From Pseudanabaena cinerea FACHB-1277 (GTDB taxonomy: Bacteria; Cyanobacteriota; Cyanobacteriia; Pseudanabaenales; Pseudanabaenaceae): a stretch of 58,817 bases of DNA. The notes beneath the pieces were generated by a model. The model saw nothing but the letters and a program-made list of their open reading frames with translations, was not told where the DNA came from and searched no databases. The stretch covers positions 1 through 58,817 of the forward strand of contig NZ_JACJPY010000017.1 of assembly GCF_014696345.1 (NCBI RefSeq), read 5' to 3'. The position numbers were made by a program, and so were the translations under genes. This document shows positions 33,601-41,514 of this stretch, one piece after another. Every line of letters begins with the position of its first letter. Position 1 is the stretch's first letter.

Positions 33601-35889
33601 GGGTTTTAGAGGCTTTGAAGCCCACACCTCAATATCAGTCCATCCAGCGATCGCTATCCAGTTTCAATCCCTGAAAGGGTTTTAGAGGCTTTGAAGCTAG
33701 CCCCCGCCTCTACCTTGATCTCTTTTTTAAAGTTTCAATCCCTGAAAGGGTTTTAGAGGCTTTGAAGCAGGCAAAGCAGAGCATTGTCAAGTTCGCTGGA
33801 ATAGTTTCAATCCCTGAAAGGGTTTTAGAGGCTTTGAAGCCTTTTAAGGCTAGGTCTCAAAGCATCGCAGGGTAAAGTTTCAATCCCTGAAAGGGTTTTA
33901 GAGGCTTTGAAGCGATTGCTATTTGGCAGTAATGCAGGGCGATCGCTCGTTTCAATCCCTGAAAGGGTTTTAGAGGCTTTGAAGCTAGCGAGGATTTAAA
34001 GCAATGGCAGTCATGAACATAGGAAGTTTCAATCCCTGAAAGGGTTTTAGAGGCTTTGAAGCAGATACATTCGCGTTCGTTGAGTTCACTTTCGACATTT
34101 AAGTTTCAATCCCTGAAAGGGTTTTAGAGGCTTTGAAGCCTGGAATGCAAAGCGCGGTACTGTCACGATTTCTGGTTTCAATCCCTGAAAGGGTTTTAGA
34201 GGCTTTGAAGCTTCATAGCAGATCCCCTGCGGCGATCGCTGATGCTGACTGCGTTTCAATCCCTGAAAGGGTTTTAGAGGCTTTGAAGCGTGGTCAGTTT
34301 TTTGATGAGAGTGGCAATCCTACGTTTCAATCCCTGAAAGGGTTTTAGAGGCTTTGAAGCGCCAAAAAGCTAGTCGCGGCGCTGGTGAATTTTATGTTTC
34401 AATCCCTGAAAGGGTTTTAGAGGCTTTGAAGCCGCCTCAAATGGCAATTCAGCCTGAATTTCTTGGTTTCAATCCCTGAAAGGGTTTTAGAGGCTTTGAA
34501 GCTTGATCGGGTATCGCTAAAATTCTTTCAATATCAGTTTCAATCCCTGAAAGGGTTTTAGAGGCTTTGAAGCTTGTGTCTGGGTACTGGAGGCAAAAAT
34601 AGTGTTTCGTTTCAATCCCTGAAAGGGTTTTAGAGGCTTTGAAGCGTTCCAGATTTTGTCGATCCGCCTAGCTTTTATGAGTTTCAATCCCTGAAAGGGT
34701 TTTAGAGGCTTTGAAGCTAGATTATTCAGCATTGGCAGCAAGCACATATGTTGTTTCAATCCCTGAAAGGGTTTTAGAGGCTTTGAAGCATCGCCTTGAG
34801 GATCTGTTCATCGTGCAATCCACTGTTTCAATCCCTGAAAGGGTTTTAGAGGCTTTGAAGCCCGCGATCAACACTGTCGATCCGCAGTCGTCCCTCGATG
34901 ATGTTTCAATCCCTGAAAGGGTTTTAGAGGCTTTGAAGCGCCTTGAAACGGTTGATACCCTAAAGTTGAAGTATGTTTCAATCCCTGAAAGGGTTTTAGA
35001 GGCTTTGAAGCGATTTTGTGTCTGGGTACTGGAGGCAATAGTGTTTCGTTTCAATCCCTGAAAGGGTTTTAGAGGCTTTGAAGCTATGGTACAGCTTGTT
35101 TTATAACAACCTTTATCAATGGTTTCAATCCCTGAAAGGGTTTTAGAGGCTTTGAAGCTCTTGGCAAAACGCCCGATCGCATCTCTAGGATGCGTTTCAA
35201 TCCCTGAAAGGGTTTTAGAGGCTTTGAAGCTCCGAATTCATTCTGATCAACCAGTCGTTAAACTCAGGTTTCAATCCCTGAAAGGGTTTTAGAGGCTTTG
35301 AAGCGAGCCGAACTGGACAGCCAATGATGCACAACGTTGGGTTTCAATCCCTGAAAGGGTTTTAGAGGCTTTGAAGCAAAACTTTCCAGTTTCAGGAAAC
35401 GGTAATTGATGCGTTTCAATCCCTGAAAGGGTTTTAGAGGCTTTGAAGCGATTGCACTGAGATTCAGTTGCAATTGAATAATCCGTTTCAATCCCTGAAA
35501 GGGTTTTAGAGGCTTTGAAGCCCTCAAGTTGGCGAAGCAAATTGATAATGGATGGATTATTAGTTTCAATCCCTGAAAGGGTTTTAGAGGCTTTGAAGCA
35601 TGGAAGCCCTTTGCAAACTGGCGATAGGTGGTACGTTTCAATCCCTGAAAGGGTTTTAGAGGCTTTGAAGCGTCCCTAAATAGTACTGTTTTTAGGACTA
35701 ATTGCGCTGTTTCAATCCCTGAAAGGGTTTTAGAGGCTTTGAAGCTGACGACACAACCTACATAATTGGCTTATGACATTGTTTCAATCCCTGAAAGGGT
35801 TTTAGAGGCTTTGAAGCTTAAAACTGGAGGGATAGATGGCGGGGGCGGAATGGTTTCAATCCCTGAAAGGGTTTTAGAGGCTTTGAAGC
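9635..35889 (-). CRISPR. Type I-D CRISPR array, about 358 repeats
   Basis: A 37-bp repeat recurs without a break; on the plus strand it starts GTTTCAATCCCTGAAAGGG and ends AGAGGCTTTGAAGC. A hand count gives 358 repeats and 357 spacers (allow an error of 2). Mean period is about 73.4 bp; spacers are mostly 33-40 nt, with extremes seen of 32 (17377-17408) and 48 (28677-28724). The minus strand ends ATTGAAAC, the usual 5-prime handle of cyanobacterial crRNAs, so transcription runs from about 35.9 kb downward, and the cas genes and leader lie at that end. Repeats are nearly all identical; variants seen are at 9635 (first base A), 10720 (A to G), 16703 (T to G) and the last base at 24836, 25059 and 26739. 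Confidence 0.98.
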
Positions 35890-36169
35890 CGCCCGCGCTT
35901 GAAAAGTATATCATATTTGGTTTTCAAGGTACAAATGCGCGAACGATCGCAATTGTAGCAGACTTGGCGCAACTTAAGCAAAATCATACTTAAGGACAAC
36001 CATCGAAAACCTAGACATAGCAACGCACACAGGAATTGCGCGAACCGAACCACCCAATCGATCGCCGCCAAAAGCATACCAGCAAACACTTGTAAACCCC
36101 AAAACCGCATATAGCCCTCAAAAACACCCAAACACCCGCGCAAACCATGAACTGAAAATCAGACGATCC
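35890..36169 (-). promoter_or_regulatory. CRISPR leader
   Basis: This 280-bp non-coding stretch lies between cas2 and the first (newest) repeat. Its position next to the adaptation genes and the repeat orientation make it the leader, where new spacers should be inserted and from which the pre-crRNA is transcribed. The array-proximal part is AT-rich and holds a promoter and an inverted repeat. Confidence 0.85.
35905..35934 (-). promoter_or_regulatory. Candidate pre-crRNA promoter
   Basis: On the minus strand TTGTAC (35934-35929) and TATACT (35910-35905) are separated by 18 bp, a good sigma-70-type arrangement. Transcription would start about 10 nt before the first repeat. An inverted repeat (CTTGAAAA at 35898-35905, TTTTCAAG at 35921-35928) overlaps the core promoter and could be an operator. 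Confidence 0.5.
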
Positions 36170-36442
36170 TCAAGCAAAGAATATCGTATTATCCCTCACC
36201 TGCTCACCACCGATACGTTCTATTTTAGGCTGACAGCAAGCACACAGCGAATAAAAACGAATACTATCCTCATCAGGCTTGATCAACCTACTCAAACGCG
36301 ATCGCAACTTGGCATATTGAGCATCAGTAAGCTCGCACTCAAACACACTAAACTGCATCCATTGACCATAGGACTTAAGGATCTTATGGATCTTAGTACG
36401 GCGCTTATCTTCGGGGATATCGTAGGAAATGACTAGGAACAT
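36170..36442 (-). CDS. cas2: CRISPR integrase subunit Cas2
   Basis: This 90-residue ferredoxin-fold protein opens with MFLVISYDIPEDKRRTKI, where Asp8 is the conserved acidic residue at the end of the first strand. QFSVFECELT is the second family segment. Cas2 dimers bridge two Cas1 dimers to form the spacer-integration complex. It is the gene nearest the leader. A CACCQ Cys pair near residue 67 is seen in several cyanobacterial Cas2 proteins. Heptad repeats (36448-36484) separate it from cas1. Confidence 0.95.
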   Translation of the reverse strand: MFLVISYDIPEDKRRTKIHKILKSYGQWMQFSVFECELTDAQYAKLRSRLSRLIKPDEDSIRFYSLCACCQPKIERIGGEQVRDNTIFFA

Positions 36443-36586
36443 GAGGATTTTAGCGATTAGCTGTTAGCGATTAGCTGTTAGCTTTTTAATTTTATTAAGT
36501 TTAAGGATAGAATTCATTAAAAATTATTAGGCTTTCGTTCCATTAGCTCTTAAATCAGCCAAAAGCTAAAAGCTAAAAGCCAAAAC

Positions 36587-37591
36587 CTACTTTAAAACCA
36601 ACGGCGGATACTTATCCGTCTCATCCATCAAATACTTAGCCAACAGCCTAGCCTGAAGCTCAAAAGCCTCCTGATAAGTACATTGACGACCCATAACAGG
36701 ATGCTTAAACTTGGATTGCTTCTTCTGCTCATACAGCGTCAAAAACACCTTTCTTGCCTCATTAGACAGAGAAATCGCCTTGCTCAAAGGCTCAGCAGTA
36801 AAATCATTAGGCGCGATCGCTTTGCGATTCATTGCCGACAACACAACAGCATCCACGATCAAGGGGCGAAACTCCTCCATTAAGTCAAGGGCAAGACTAG
36901 GGCGACCATAGCGCTCCGTATGTAAATAGCCAAGATAAGGATCAAAACCGACAATATTTAGCGCCCCCTGAACATCGTGACGCAACAGGGAATAGCCAAA
37001 ACTCAACATCGCATTCACAGGATCAGTGGGTGGGCGGCGGTTGCGAGTCGTAAAACTAAAACCATCGGCACGAATTAACTTCGGAAAAGCTTGCCAATAG
37101 ACAGCACTACCATGCCCCTCCACACCCCGCAAACTCGCGATCGCCTGAATTGCCGCCAGCGAAGCGATCGCCCGTTCGAGATCATCAATCGCCTTCTGCA
37201 AATCATTATCAGGATAATCCCGCATATGCCGCATCAACGACGCGCGATAATTTTTTAACTTACCGCGCACAAAGGCTTGCACCACATGGATCGCCTTCGG
37301 CGTTTCCCCTGCTGCATCCCACTGCGATCGCCGCACAAAAATATTTTTCGTAAGCTCAGGCTCCAAACGACCGAGAAAGCGCCCCGTTCCAGTCATAAAC
37401 GACATCGGGATCTTGCGATCAAGCAATTCCATTACTGCCGCAGGAGAAACTGTGGCACGACCAAGGATGACCACACCTTCAACCTTAATCAGAGGCACAT
37501 CAATCAACTGTTTTTTATCAGCTTTGACCGTCAAACGCTCATCAGTCTTGCCAATAAATGAATCATCGTGAGTTATGTAGAGAGTTCCCAT
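36587..37591 (-). CDS. cas1: CRISPR integrase Cas1
   Basis: This 334-residue integrase inserts new spacers at the leader-repeat junction. Metal-binding residues are visible as Glu158 (GVEGHGSAVYW), His224 (LGYLHTERYGRPSLAL) and Asp236/Glu239 (LDLMEEFRP). The N-terminal beta domain (about 1-75) precedes the helical catalytic domain. Full length, with no sign of decay. It lies in the order cas4-cas1-cas2, separated from cas4 by about 210 bp of heptad repeats. Confidence 0.96.
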   Translation of the reverse strand: MGTLYITHDDSFIGKTDERLTVKADKKQLIDVPLIKVEGVVILGRATVSPAAVMELLDRKIPMSFMTGTGRFLGRLEPELTKNIFVRRSQWDAAGETPKAIHVVQAFVRGKLKNYRASLMRHMRDYPDNDLQKAIDDLERAIASLAAIQAIASLRGVEGHGSAVYWQAFPKLIRADGFSFTTRNRRPPTDPVNAMLSFGYSLLRHDVQGALNIVGFDPYLGYLHTERYGRPSLALDLMEEFRPLIVDAVVLSAMNRKAIAPNDFTAEPLSKAISLSNEARKVFLTLYEQKKQSKFKHPVMGRQCTYQEAFELQARLLAKYLMDETDKYPPLVLK

Positions 37592-37803
37592 AGTTTTTAT
37601 TGAGCGATTAGCTTTTAGCTTTTAGCTTTTAGCTTTTAGCGATTAGCTTTTAGCTTTTAGCTTTTAGCTTTTAGCTTTTAGCGATTAGCTTTTAGCTTTT
37701 AGTGGTTATTTTTTTGAATAAATTAGACGTTTTAACTACATTGAGAAGTCGAGAGTAGCTTTTGAACCTAAAGACGGGAAAGCTAACAGCTAACAGCTAA
37801 CAG
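37592..37803. repeat. Heptad short tandem repeats between cas4 and cas1
   Basis: The gap is largely built of 7-bp units of the form TTAGCNN (TTAGCTT, TTAGCGA) at 37607-37700 and of their complements (GCTAACA) at 37775-37812, so it can fold back on itself. This resembles the short tandemly repeated repetitive sequences of cyanobacteria. Confidence 0.85.
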
Positions 37804-38391
37804 CTAACAGCCCTCTTTATACTTCCCAACCTTTTCCTTCGCCATCGGTACACATTGCTTAAACAGACTGCAACCTTTACACCGATTGCCATAGATTGCA
37901 GGAGGCATTTTGCCCGTTGCCATCATTTGCGAGATTTCGGTAATCATCGCGATCGCCTCATTTCGTAACTCAGCCGTAATCTCAATCTCTTGCCTCTGGT
38001 GGGTTTGAGCATAATAAACATAGCCCTTCGTAATTGTTTTGCCTGTCATCTCCTCCAAACAAAGCGCCTGCGCCACCACCTGCATCGCATCGTTATCCCA
38101 TTCACCTTTTTCGCCACGTTTATATTCCACAGGATAAAGACTGCCATCCACCTCTTCGATCAAGTCCGACTTGCCGATCAAGCCATACTGTTCCGACTTC
38201 AGCCAGATTGCCCTGATTTGCCAAGTCTCCTCCCTCTGATTTTCGCCAACCGTATGCACCCGTTGATGCAGATCAGTTCCTTCAATCGTGTAATGATTCT
38301 CGACAAACTCACCCGCACAAAACATCCGCCAGCAACGATGCGGACAATATGCATATTGATTAAGCGCGGCGATGGGGATTGGTTCTTTCAT
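37804..38391 (-). CDS. cas4: CRISPR adaptation exonuclease Cas4
   Basis: This 195-residue RecB-like nuclease trims prespacers and helps select those with a proper PAM. Cluster-binding cysteines are visible at C16 and C20 (YCPHRC) and C171, C174 and C180 (CKGCSLFKQC), enough for the 4Fe-4S cluster. Nuclease residues are Asp76 (GKSDLIEE) and Glu89-x-Lys91 (PVEYKRG). The C-terminus is encoded inside heptad repeats, and the stop at 37804 lies in the CTAACAGC unit. Standard type I-D partner of cas1-cas2. Confidence 0.94.
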   Translation of the reverse strand: MKEPIPIAALNQYAYCPHRCWRMFCAGEFVENHYTIEGTDLHQRVHTVGENQREETWQIRAIWLKSEQYGLIGKSDLIEEVDGSLYPVEYKRGEKGEWDNDAMQVVAQALCLEEMTGKTITKGYVYYAQTHQRQEIEITAELRNEAIAMITEISQMMATGKMPPAIYGNRCKGCSLFKQCVPMAKEKVGKYKEGC

Positions 38392-38440
38392 AGGGCTTTT
38401 GGCGGTTAGCGGTTAGCGATTAGCTTTTGGCTTTTAGGGG

Positions 38441-38800
38441 TTAGTTTTGGGATCTTAATTTTTGTAGAAAAGAGTTGAGCATTCTTTTTGTTTCGATTAG
38501 TTCTGGGTTTATGGCTTGGTATGTTTCTTGATTGATGAAGCCAAGATCTACAGATAGCAATAGCTGATATTCCAGTTCACTAGCTGATCCCATGGCTATT
38601 TGCAAAAATCTTGCAAAGTCAGCATCAGAACCTCTACCGCAACCTTCTGCAATATTTGTCGGAATCGATGAAGAAGATCGGCGCATTTGGCTAACCAGAC
38701 CATAAAGTTCTTCTTTGGGAAAACTTGCCGTAATCTTGTAAATTTTGAGGGTGATTTGATGAGAGCGTTGCCATACTTTTAATTCTTTGAAGTCTTTCAT
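38441..38800 (-). CDS. Four-helix-bundle protein (23S rRNA IVP/S23 family)
   Basis: This 119-residue protein of the S23 or intervening-sequence-protein family is recognised by FKELKVWQRSHQITLKIYKITASFP, a PxxELYGLVSQMRRSSSSIPTNIAEGCGR segment, and SASELEYQLLLS. Members form pentameric helical bundles; many are encoded in 23S rRNA intervening sequences, many others stand alone, and their function is unclear. Here it sits between cas6 and cas4 on the same strand, with heptad repeats on both sides, so it looks like a later insertion. No CRISPR role is known to me. Confidence 0.9.
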   Translation of the reverse strand: MKDFKELKVWQRSHQITLKIYKITASFPKEELYGLVSQMRRSSSSIPTNIAEGCGRGSDADFARFLQIAMGSASELEYQLLLSVDLGFINQETYQAINPELIETKRMLNSFLQKLRSQN

Positions 38801-39076
38801 AGTTTTTTAGCTTTTAGCTTTTAGCTGTTGGCTTTTAGCTTTTAGCTGTTGGCTTTTAGCTGTTGGCTTTTAGCTGTTGGCTTTTAGCTGTTAGTAATTA
38901 CAAGTATATTTTTAGATAGAGAAATAACTCCAAGAAGCTAATAGCTAACCACTAATCGCTAACAGCCTCCTCCAAAAAAAGCTAATAGCTAACCACTAAT
39001 CGCTAACAGCCTCCTCCAAAAAAAGCTAATAGCTAACCGCTAATCGCTAACAGCCTCCTCCAAAAAAAGCTAACCG
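38801..39076. repeat. Heptad repeats and a 44-bp tandem repeat
   Basis: The gap between cas6 and the four-helix-bundle gene holds TTAGCTT/TTAGCTG heptads (38808-38900). These are followed by three complete tandem copies of a 44-bp unit at 38937, 38981 and 39025 and a shortened fourth copy at 39069. The unit carries heptad complements and ends CCTCCTCCAAAAAAA. The last copy runs into the 3-prime end of cas6. Confidence 0.9.
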
Positions 39077-39970
39077 CTAATCGCTAACAGCTAACAGCCT
39101 CATAGCCATCCCCATCCCCATCGTTGTCTTCCTCCCAATCCCTGCAAACATCGCAAAATCAGCGATCGCATTAATTTGTTTAATCACTTCTGGCGAAGCA
39201 TCACCAAGAATCCGATAACCAATCTCACCGACACAACCGATAAAACTATGGGTGTCATAGTTCTTGACAACTTCGGTCTTAATGTCAAAACGGCTAGGAA
39301 AAATAGATTCGATAATTTCGGGGTTAATTGGGATTTCGCTGTACTTATTCCAGCGATCGCATAGGCTTTTAAATACATTGTCGCGAGTTGGCAATGGCGA
39401 ATCAAATTTGCCCTGACGAAAGGCGGTGGGGGTGGCGAGGTGAAAGGTAATGTTGCGTTCGGTTTCGGAGGCGCGATCGTAAATTTGTTGATAGGTGGCG
39501 AAGTTTGCCCAAGGTTGGCTTGATTGGGGTGTGCCGAGAATGCTAGTTATATAAAGATCGGCGGAACCGAGATGAAAGGGGCGATCAGGGTTGAGATTGA
39601 GCCAAAGTCCTGTGAGTTTGCCAAAGAGAACTTCATCTAAGAGGGAGATCCGCCACCAGCAGGGGGTTGAGGGGGGGATTTCTTGATTGTGCCAAGAGAG
39701 GCTTTTAGTTTTTAGCGGTTGGCTGTTAGCTTTCCTTAGCTTGGGTTTGTTCTTGTCAGAGCTAACAGCTAATCGCCAATCGCTAACAGCCAATTGAATT
39801 GGACTCAACCCGAAACCTTTGTTGGCTTTCTCACCATGCAGGCGATCGCCTAGTTCTTTATCGACAGAGCTAACTAAGGTCAGAAAAAGGGCGTGTATAT
39901 GCCGTCCTGTTAGGTATTCAGGATAAATCGGCGTTTTCGGCATAAAATTAACAACTAAACTGTGAGGCAT
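39077..39970 (-). CDS. cas6: CRISPR pre-crRNA endoribonuclease Cas6
   Basis: The 297-residue product has a Cas6-type Gly-rich C-terminal loop (GIGRKTTMGMGMA) and an N-terminal PHSLVVNFMP segment. It should cut each repeat of the minus-strand transcript 8 nt from the spacer. The start is taken at the ATG at 39970, because the longer frame needs a TTG at 40003. Two oddities are seen. About 30 residues between LSPI and CWWRISLLDE are encoded by heptad-repeat DNA (39700-39795) inserted in frame. The last residues (RLLAVSD) and the stop also lie in the repeat. The catalytic residue cannot be fixed by eye. Confidence 0.85.
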   Translation of the reverse strand: MPHSLVVNFMPKTPIYPEYLTGRHIHALFLTLVSSVDKELGDRLHGEKANKGFGLSPIQLAVSDWRLAVSSDKNKPKLRKANSQPLKTKSLSWHNQEIPPSTPCWWRISLLDEVLFGKLTGLWLNLNPDRPFHLGSADLYITSILGTPQSSQPWANFATYQQIYDRASETERNITFHLATPTAFRQGKFDSPLPTRDNVFKSLCDRWNKYSEIPINPEIIESIFPSRFDIKTEVVKNYDTHSFIGCVGEIGYRILGDASPEVIKQINAIADFAMFAGIGRKTTMGMGMAMRLLAVSD

Positions 39971-40022
39971 GATTTTTGAGGCTAACAAATATGGACGAGA
40001 CAACTATTGAGACATTGAGACA

Positions 40023-40460
40023 ATGAACGAAATAAAAGATAACACTGAGCAATTACTGAGAACATCAACAATTGATAACCCAGTAGAAACTCGCGAGCTT
40101 TTACAGAAGTTAGAAGCGAGTCTCCCGATCGCAGTGCGACTGAATGAACATGGGTTTAATAGTTTGCGAGAACAGGGTAAAAACATAAACAATGATATTG
40201 TTCTTCAGGTTGATAGCGTTCTGTATATAGGAGATATGGGTGGAATTCTCTGTGCAATTGAATGTGAAATGGGTTCTGATTCTGGCAAAGAGGTACTGAT
40301 GACTTCAATAACCCATCTTAAGATCGATCCGTCACATCCTCTGGCTGAGCAGATTAAACAATATCAGAAGAAGCGGTTGGTATCTATGGCGATCGCTGAT
40401 AGTGGAAAAAGGCGTAATAAGTTCAAGCCACAAAAGAAGAAGAGAGGTTTTGCTGGCTAG
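40023..40460 (+). CDS. Conserved-looking hypothetical, opposite strand within the cas locus
   Basis: This 145-residue product is not one I can name. It is charged, with a predicted helical start (TEQLLRTS, RELLQKLEASLP), a beta-rich middle (IVLQVDSVLYIGDMGGILCAIECEMGSDSGKEVLMTSITHL) and a basic tail (KKRLVSMA ... KRRNKFKPQKKKRG). The order and lack of shadow-like composition support a real gene. It runs against the cas operon, starting 52 bp from the cas6 start, so the two are divergent, and it converges on the next hypothetical. This could break the operon into two transcripts. Confidence 0.5.
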   Translation: MNEIKDNTEQLLRTSTIDNPVETRELLQKLEASLPIAVRLNEHGFNSLREQGKNINNDIVLQVDSVLYIGDMGGILCAIECEMGSDSGKEVLMTSITHLKIDPSHPLAEQIKQYQKKRLVSMAIADSGKRRNKFKPQKKKRGFAG

Positions 40461-40474
40461 TCCAAAAGCCCCGA

Positions 40475-40804
40475 TCACTCTAAAATTCGATCTGACCAGA
40501 TCTGTGCTTGGGCAGCAACTTCCATGCGTTGTGCTGGATCTGCCCAGATTTTTGTCCAGCGCAATTGCCACAGTGCAAGCTGAATTTGCAATTCCACCAG
40601 TTCGCCAGCCATGTCGATGTCGGCATCGTTAGCTGTCCATTCGATGAATCTTTTACTTTCATCAATTAGGCTGACAGCCACATTTGAGGCAGTTGCTCTT
40701 TGAGACAAGTTTTTAATCTTAGCTAGATTTGAAGCTATGTTTCCCAATCGAATCGGCAATTCATCTCTTAAATAGCGTTGTTTGGTGGCTTCCCAATTTC
40801 TCAT
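40475..40804 (-). CDS. Hypothetical helical protein next to csc1
   Basis: The 109-residue product is probably all-helical: RNWEATKQRYLRDELPIRLGNIASNLAKIKNLS, then a long Leu-rich helix near VELQIQLALWQLRWTKIW. No domain is recognised. It begins 6 bp downstream of the csc1 stop on the same strand, so it is probably translated from the same mRNA. An accessory or small structural partner of the effector is possible, but nothing in the sequence proves it. Confidence 0.6.
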   Translation of the reverse strand: MRNWEATKQRYLRDELPIRLGNIASNLAKIKNLSQRATASNVAVSLIDESKRFIEWTANDADIDMAGELVELQIQLALWQLRWTKIWADPAQRMEVAAQAQIWSDRILE

Positions 40805-40810
40805 CTTGTT

Positions 40811-41512
40811 CTATACCTTAAAGCGATATTTCATACGAGCAGGGATTTTGAAGCCGTCAAACTCATAAAAATGACCGTTCAGACTGACATTGCGAATCAG
40901 GCTAACGGGAGGCATATTTACAGTGTCATAGCTCAAGACTTGGTGCGTAAACATCACGTCAAGGGGATTGAGGGGATAAGGAAACATAAAATCTCCATTT
41001 CCCTGTTTAACTTTATCTAGCTCCTTGACCGTCAACTCCGCCTTACTCATCCATTTACCCAAACGAATCCATTTAGAAGGTTTAGGCAAGGGATTTTGAG
41101 ACAAGATGAAGAACTCAAAAGCACTTTCGGGCGCGATCTCCTTAGCTCTGCCAAAGCTGGGAATATTTTTTTGAGTTTTCTCCATCTCAACGTGATAGTT
41201 GTTATTGGCATATTTCCATGTATGCAATACAGAAGTATGTTGCAGCGATCGCGCAGGAGTGACATAGATCCCCACTTCATTGAGTTTGCTTAAATGCTCC
41301 TCATACATGGGAACCTGTTCGCGGCAAAAGTAACGATATTCATGTTCCTCGGATACTTGCGTACCATAGCGATCGCTATCGACTAGTCCCAAGGCATAGC
41401 AAAGAGCATAGTTATGAACGATCGCTTCGGTTTCATACAAGCGTCCGATCTCACGGGTGGCAAAGTAGAGCGAATCGTGCAATTCTAATCGAGCGCGATA
41501 GATGTGTGTCAT
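40811..41512 (-). CDS. csc1: Type I-D effector subunit Csc1 (Cas5d)
   Basis: This 233-residue RAMP protein is the Cas5-like subunit that caps the crRNA 5-prime handle in type I-D Cascade. It opens with THIYRARLELHDSLYFATREIGRLYETEAIVHNYALCYALG and holds LHTWKYANNNYHVE and a closing IPARMKYRFKV, which match Csc1 proteins of cyanobacterial I-D loci. It lies two bases after the csc2 stop, so translation is probably coupled. Length is normal. Confidence 0.9.
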   Translation of the reverse strand: MTHIYRARLELHDSLYFATREIGRLYETEAIVHNYALCYALGLVDSDRYGTQVSEEHEYRYFCREQVPMYEEHLSKLNEVGIYVTPARSLQHTSVLHTWKYANNNYHVEMEKTQKNIPSFGRAKEIAPESAFEFFILSQNPLPKPSKWIRLGKWMSKAELTVKELDKVKQGNGDFMFPYPLNPLDVMFTHQVLSYDTVNMPPVSLIRNVSLNGHFYEFDGFKIPARMKYRFKV

Positions 41513-41514
41513 GG

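Noticed and set aside
9635-35889. Dozens of open frames of 60-170 codons across the array with repeated peptides such as SIPERVLEALK, ASKPLKPFQGLK and KASKTLSGIET
   Set aside because: They are translations of the CRISPR repeat, which lacks stops in several frames. No codon-usage or start-site support.
35874-36143. Minus-strand frame of 89 codons over the leader
   Set aside because: It has aromatic-rich, low-information sequence and runs into the first repeat. The position is the leader.
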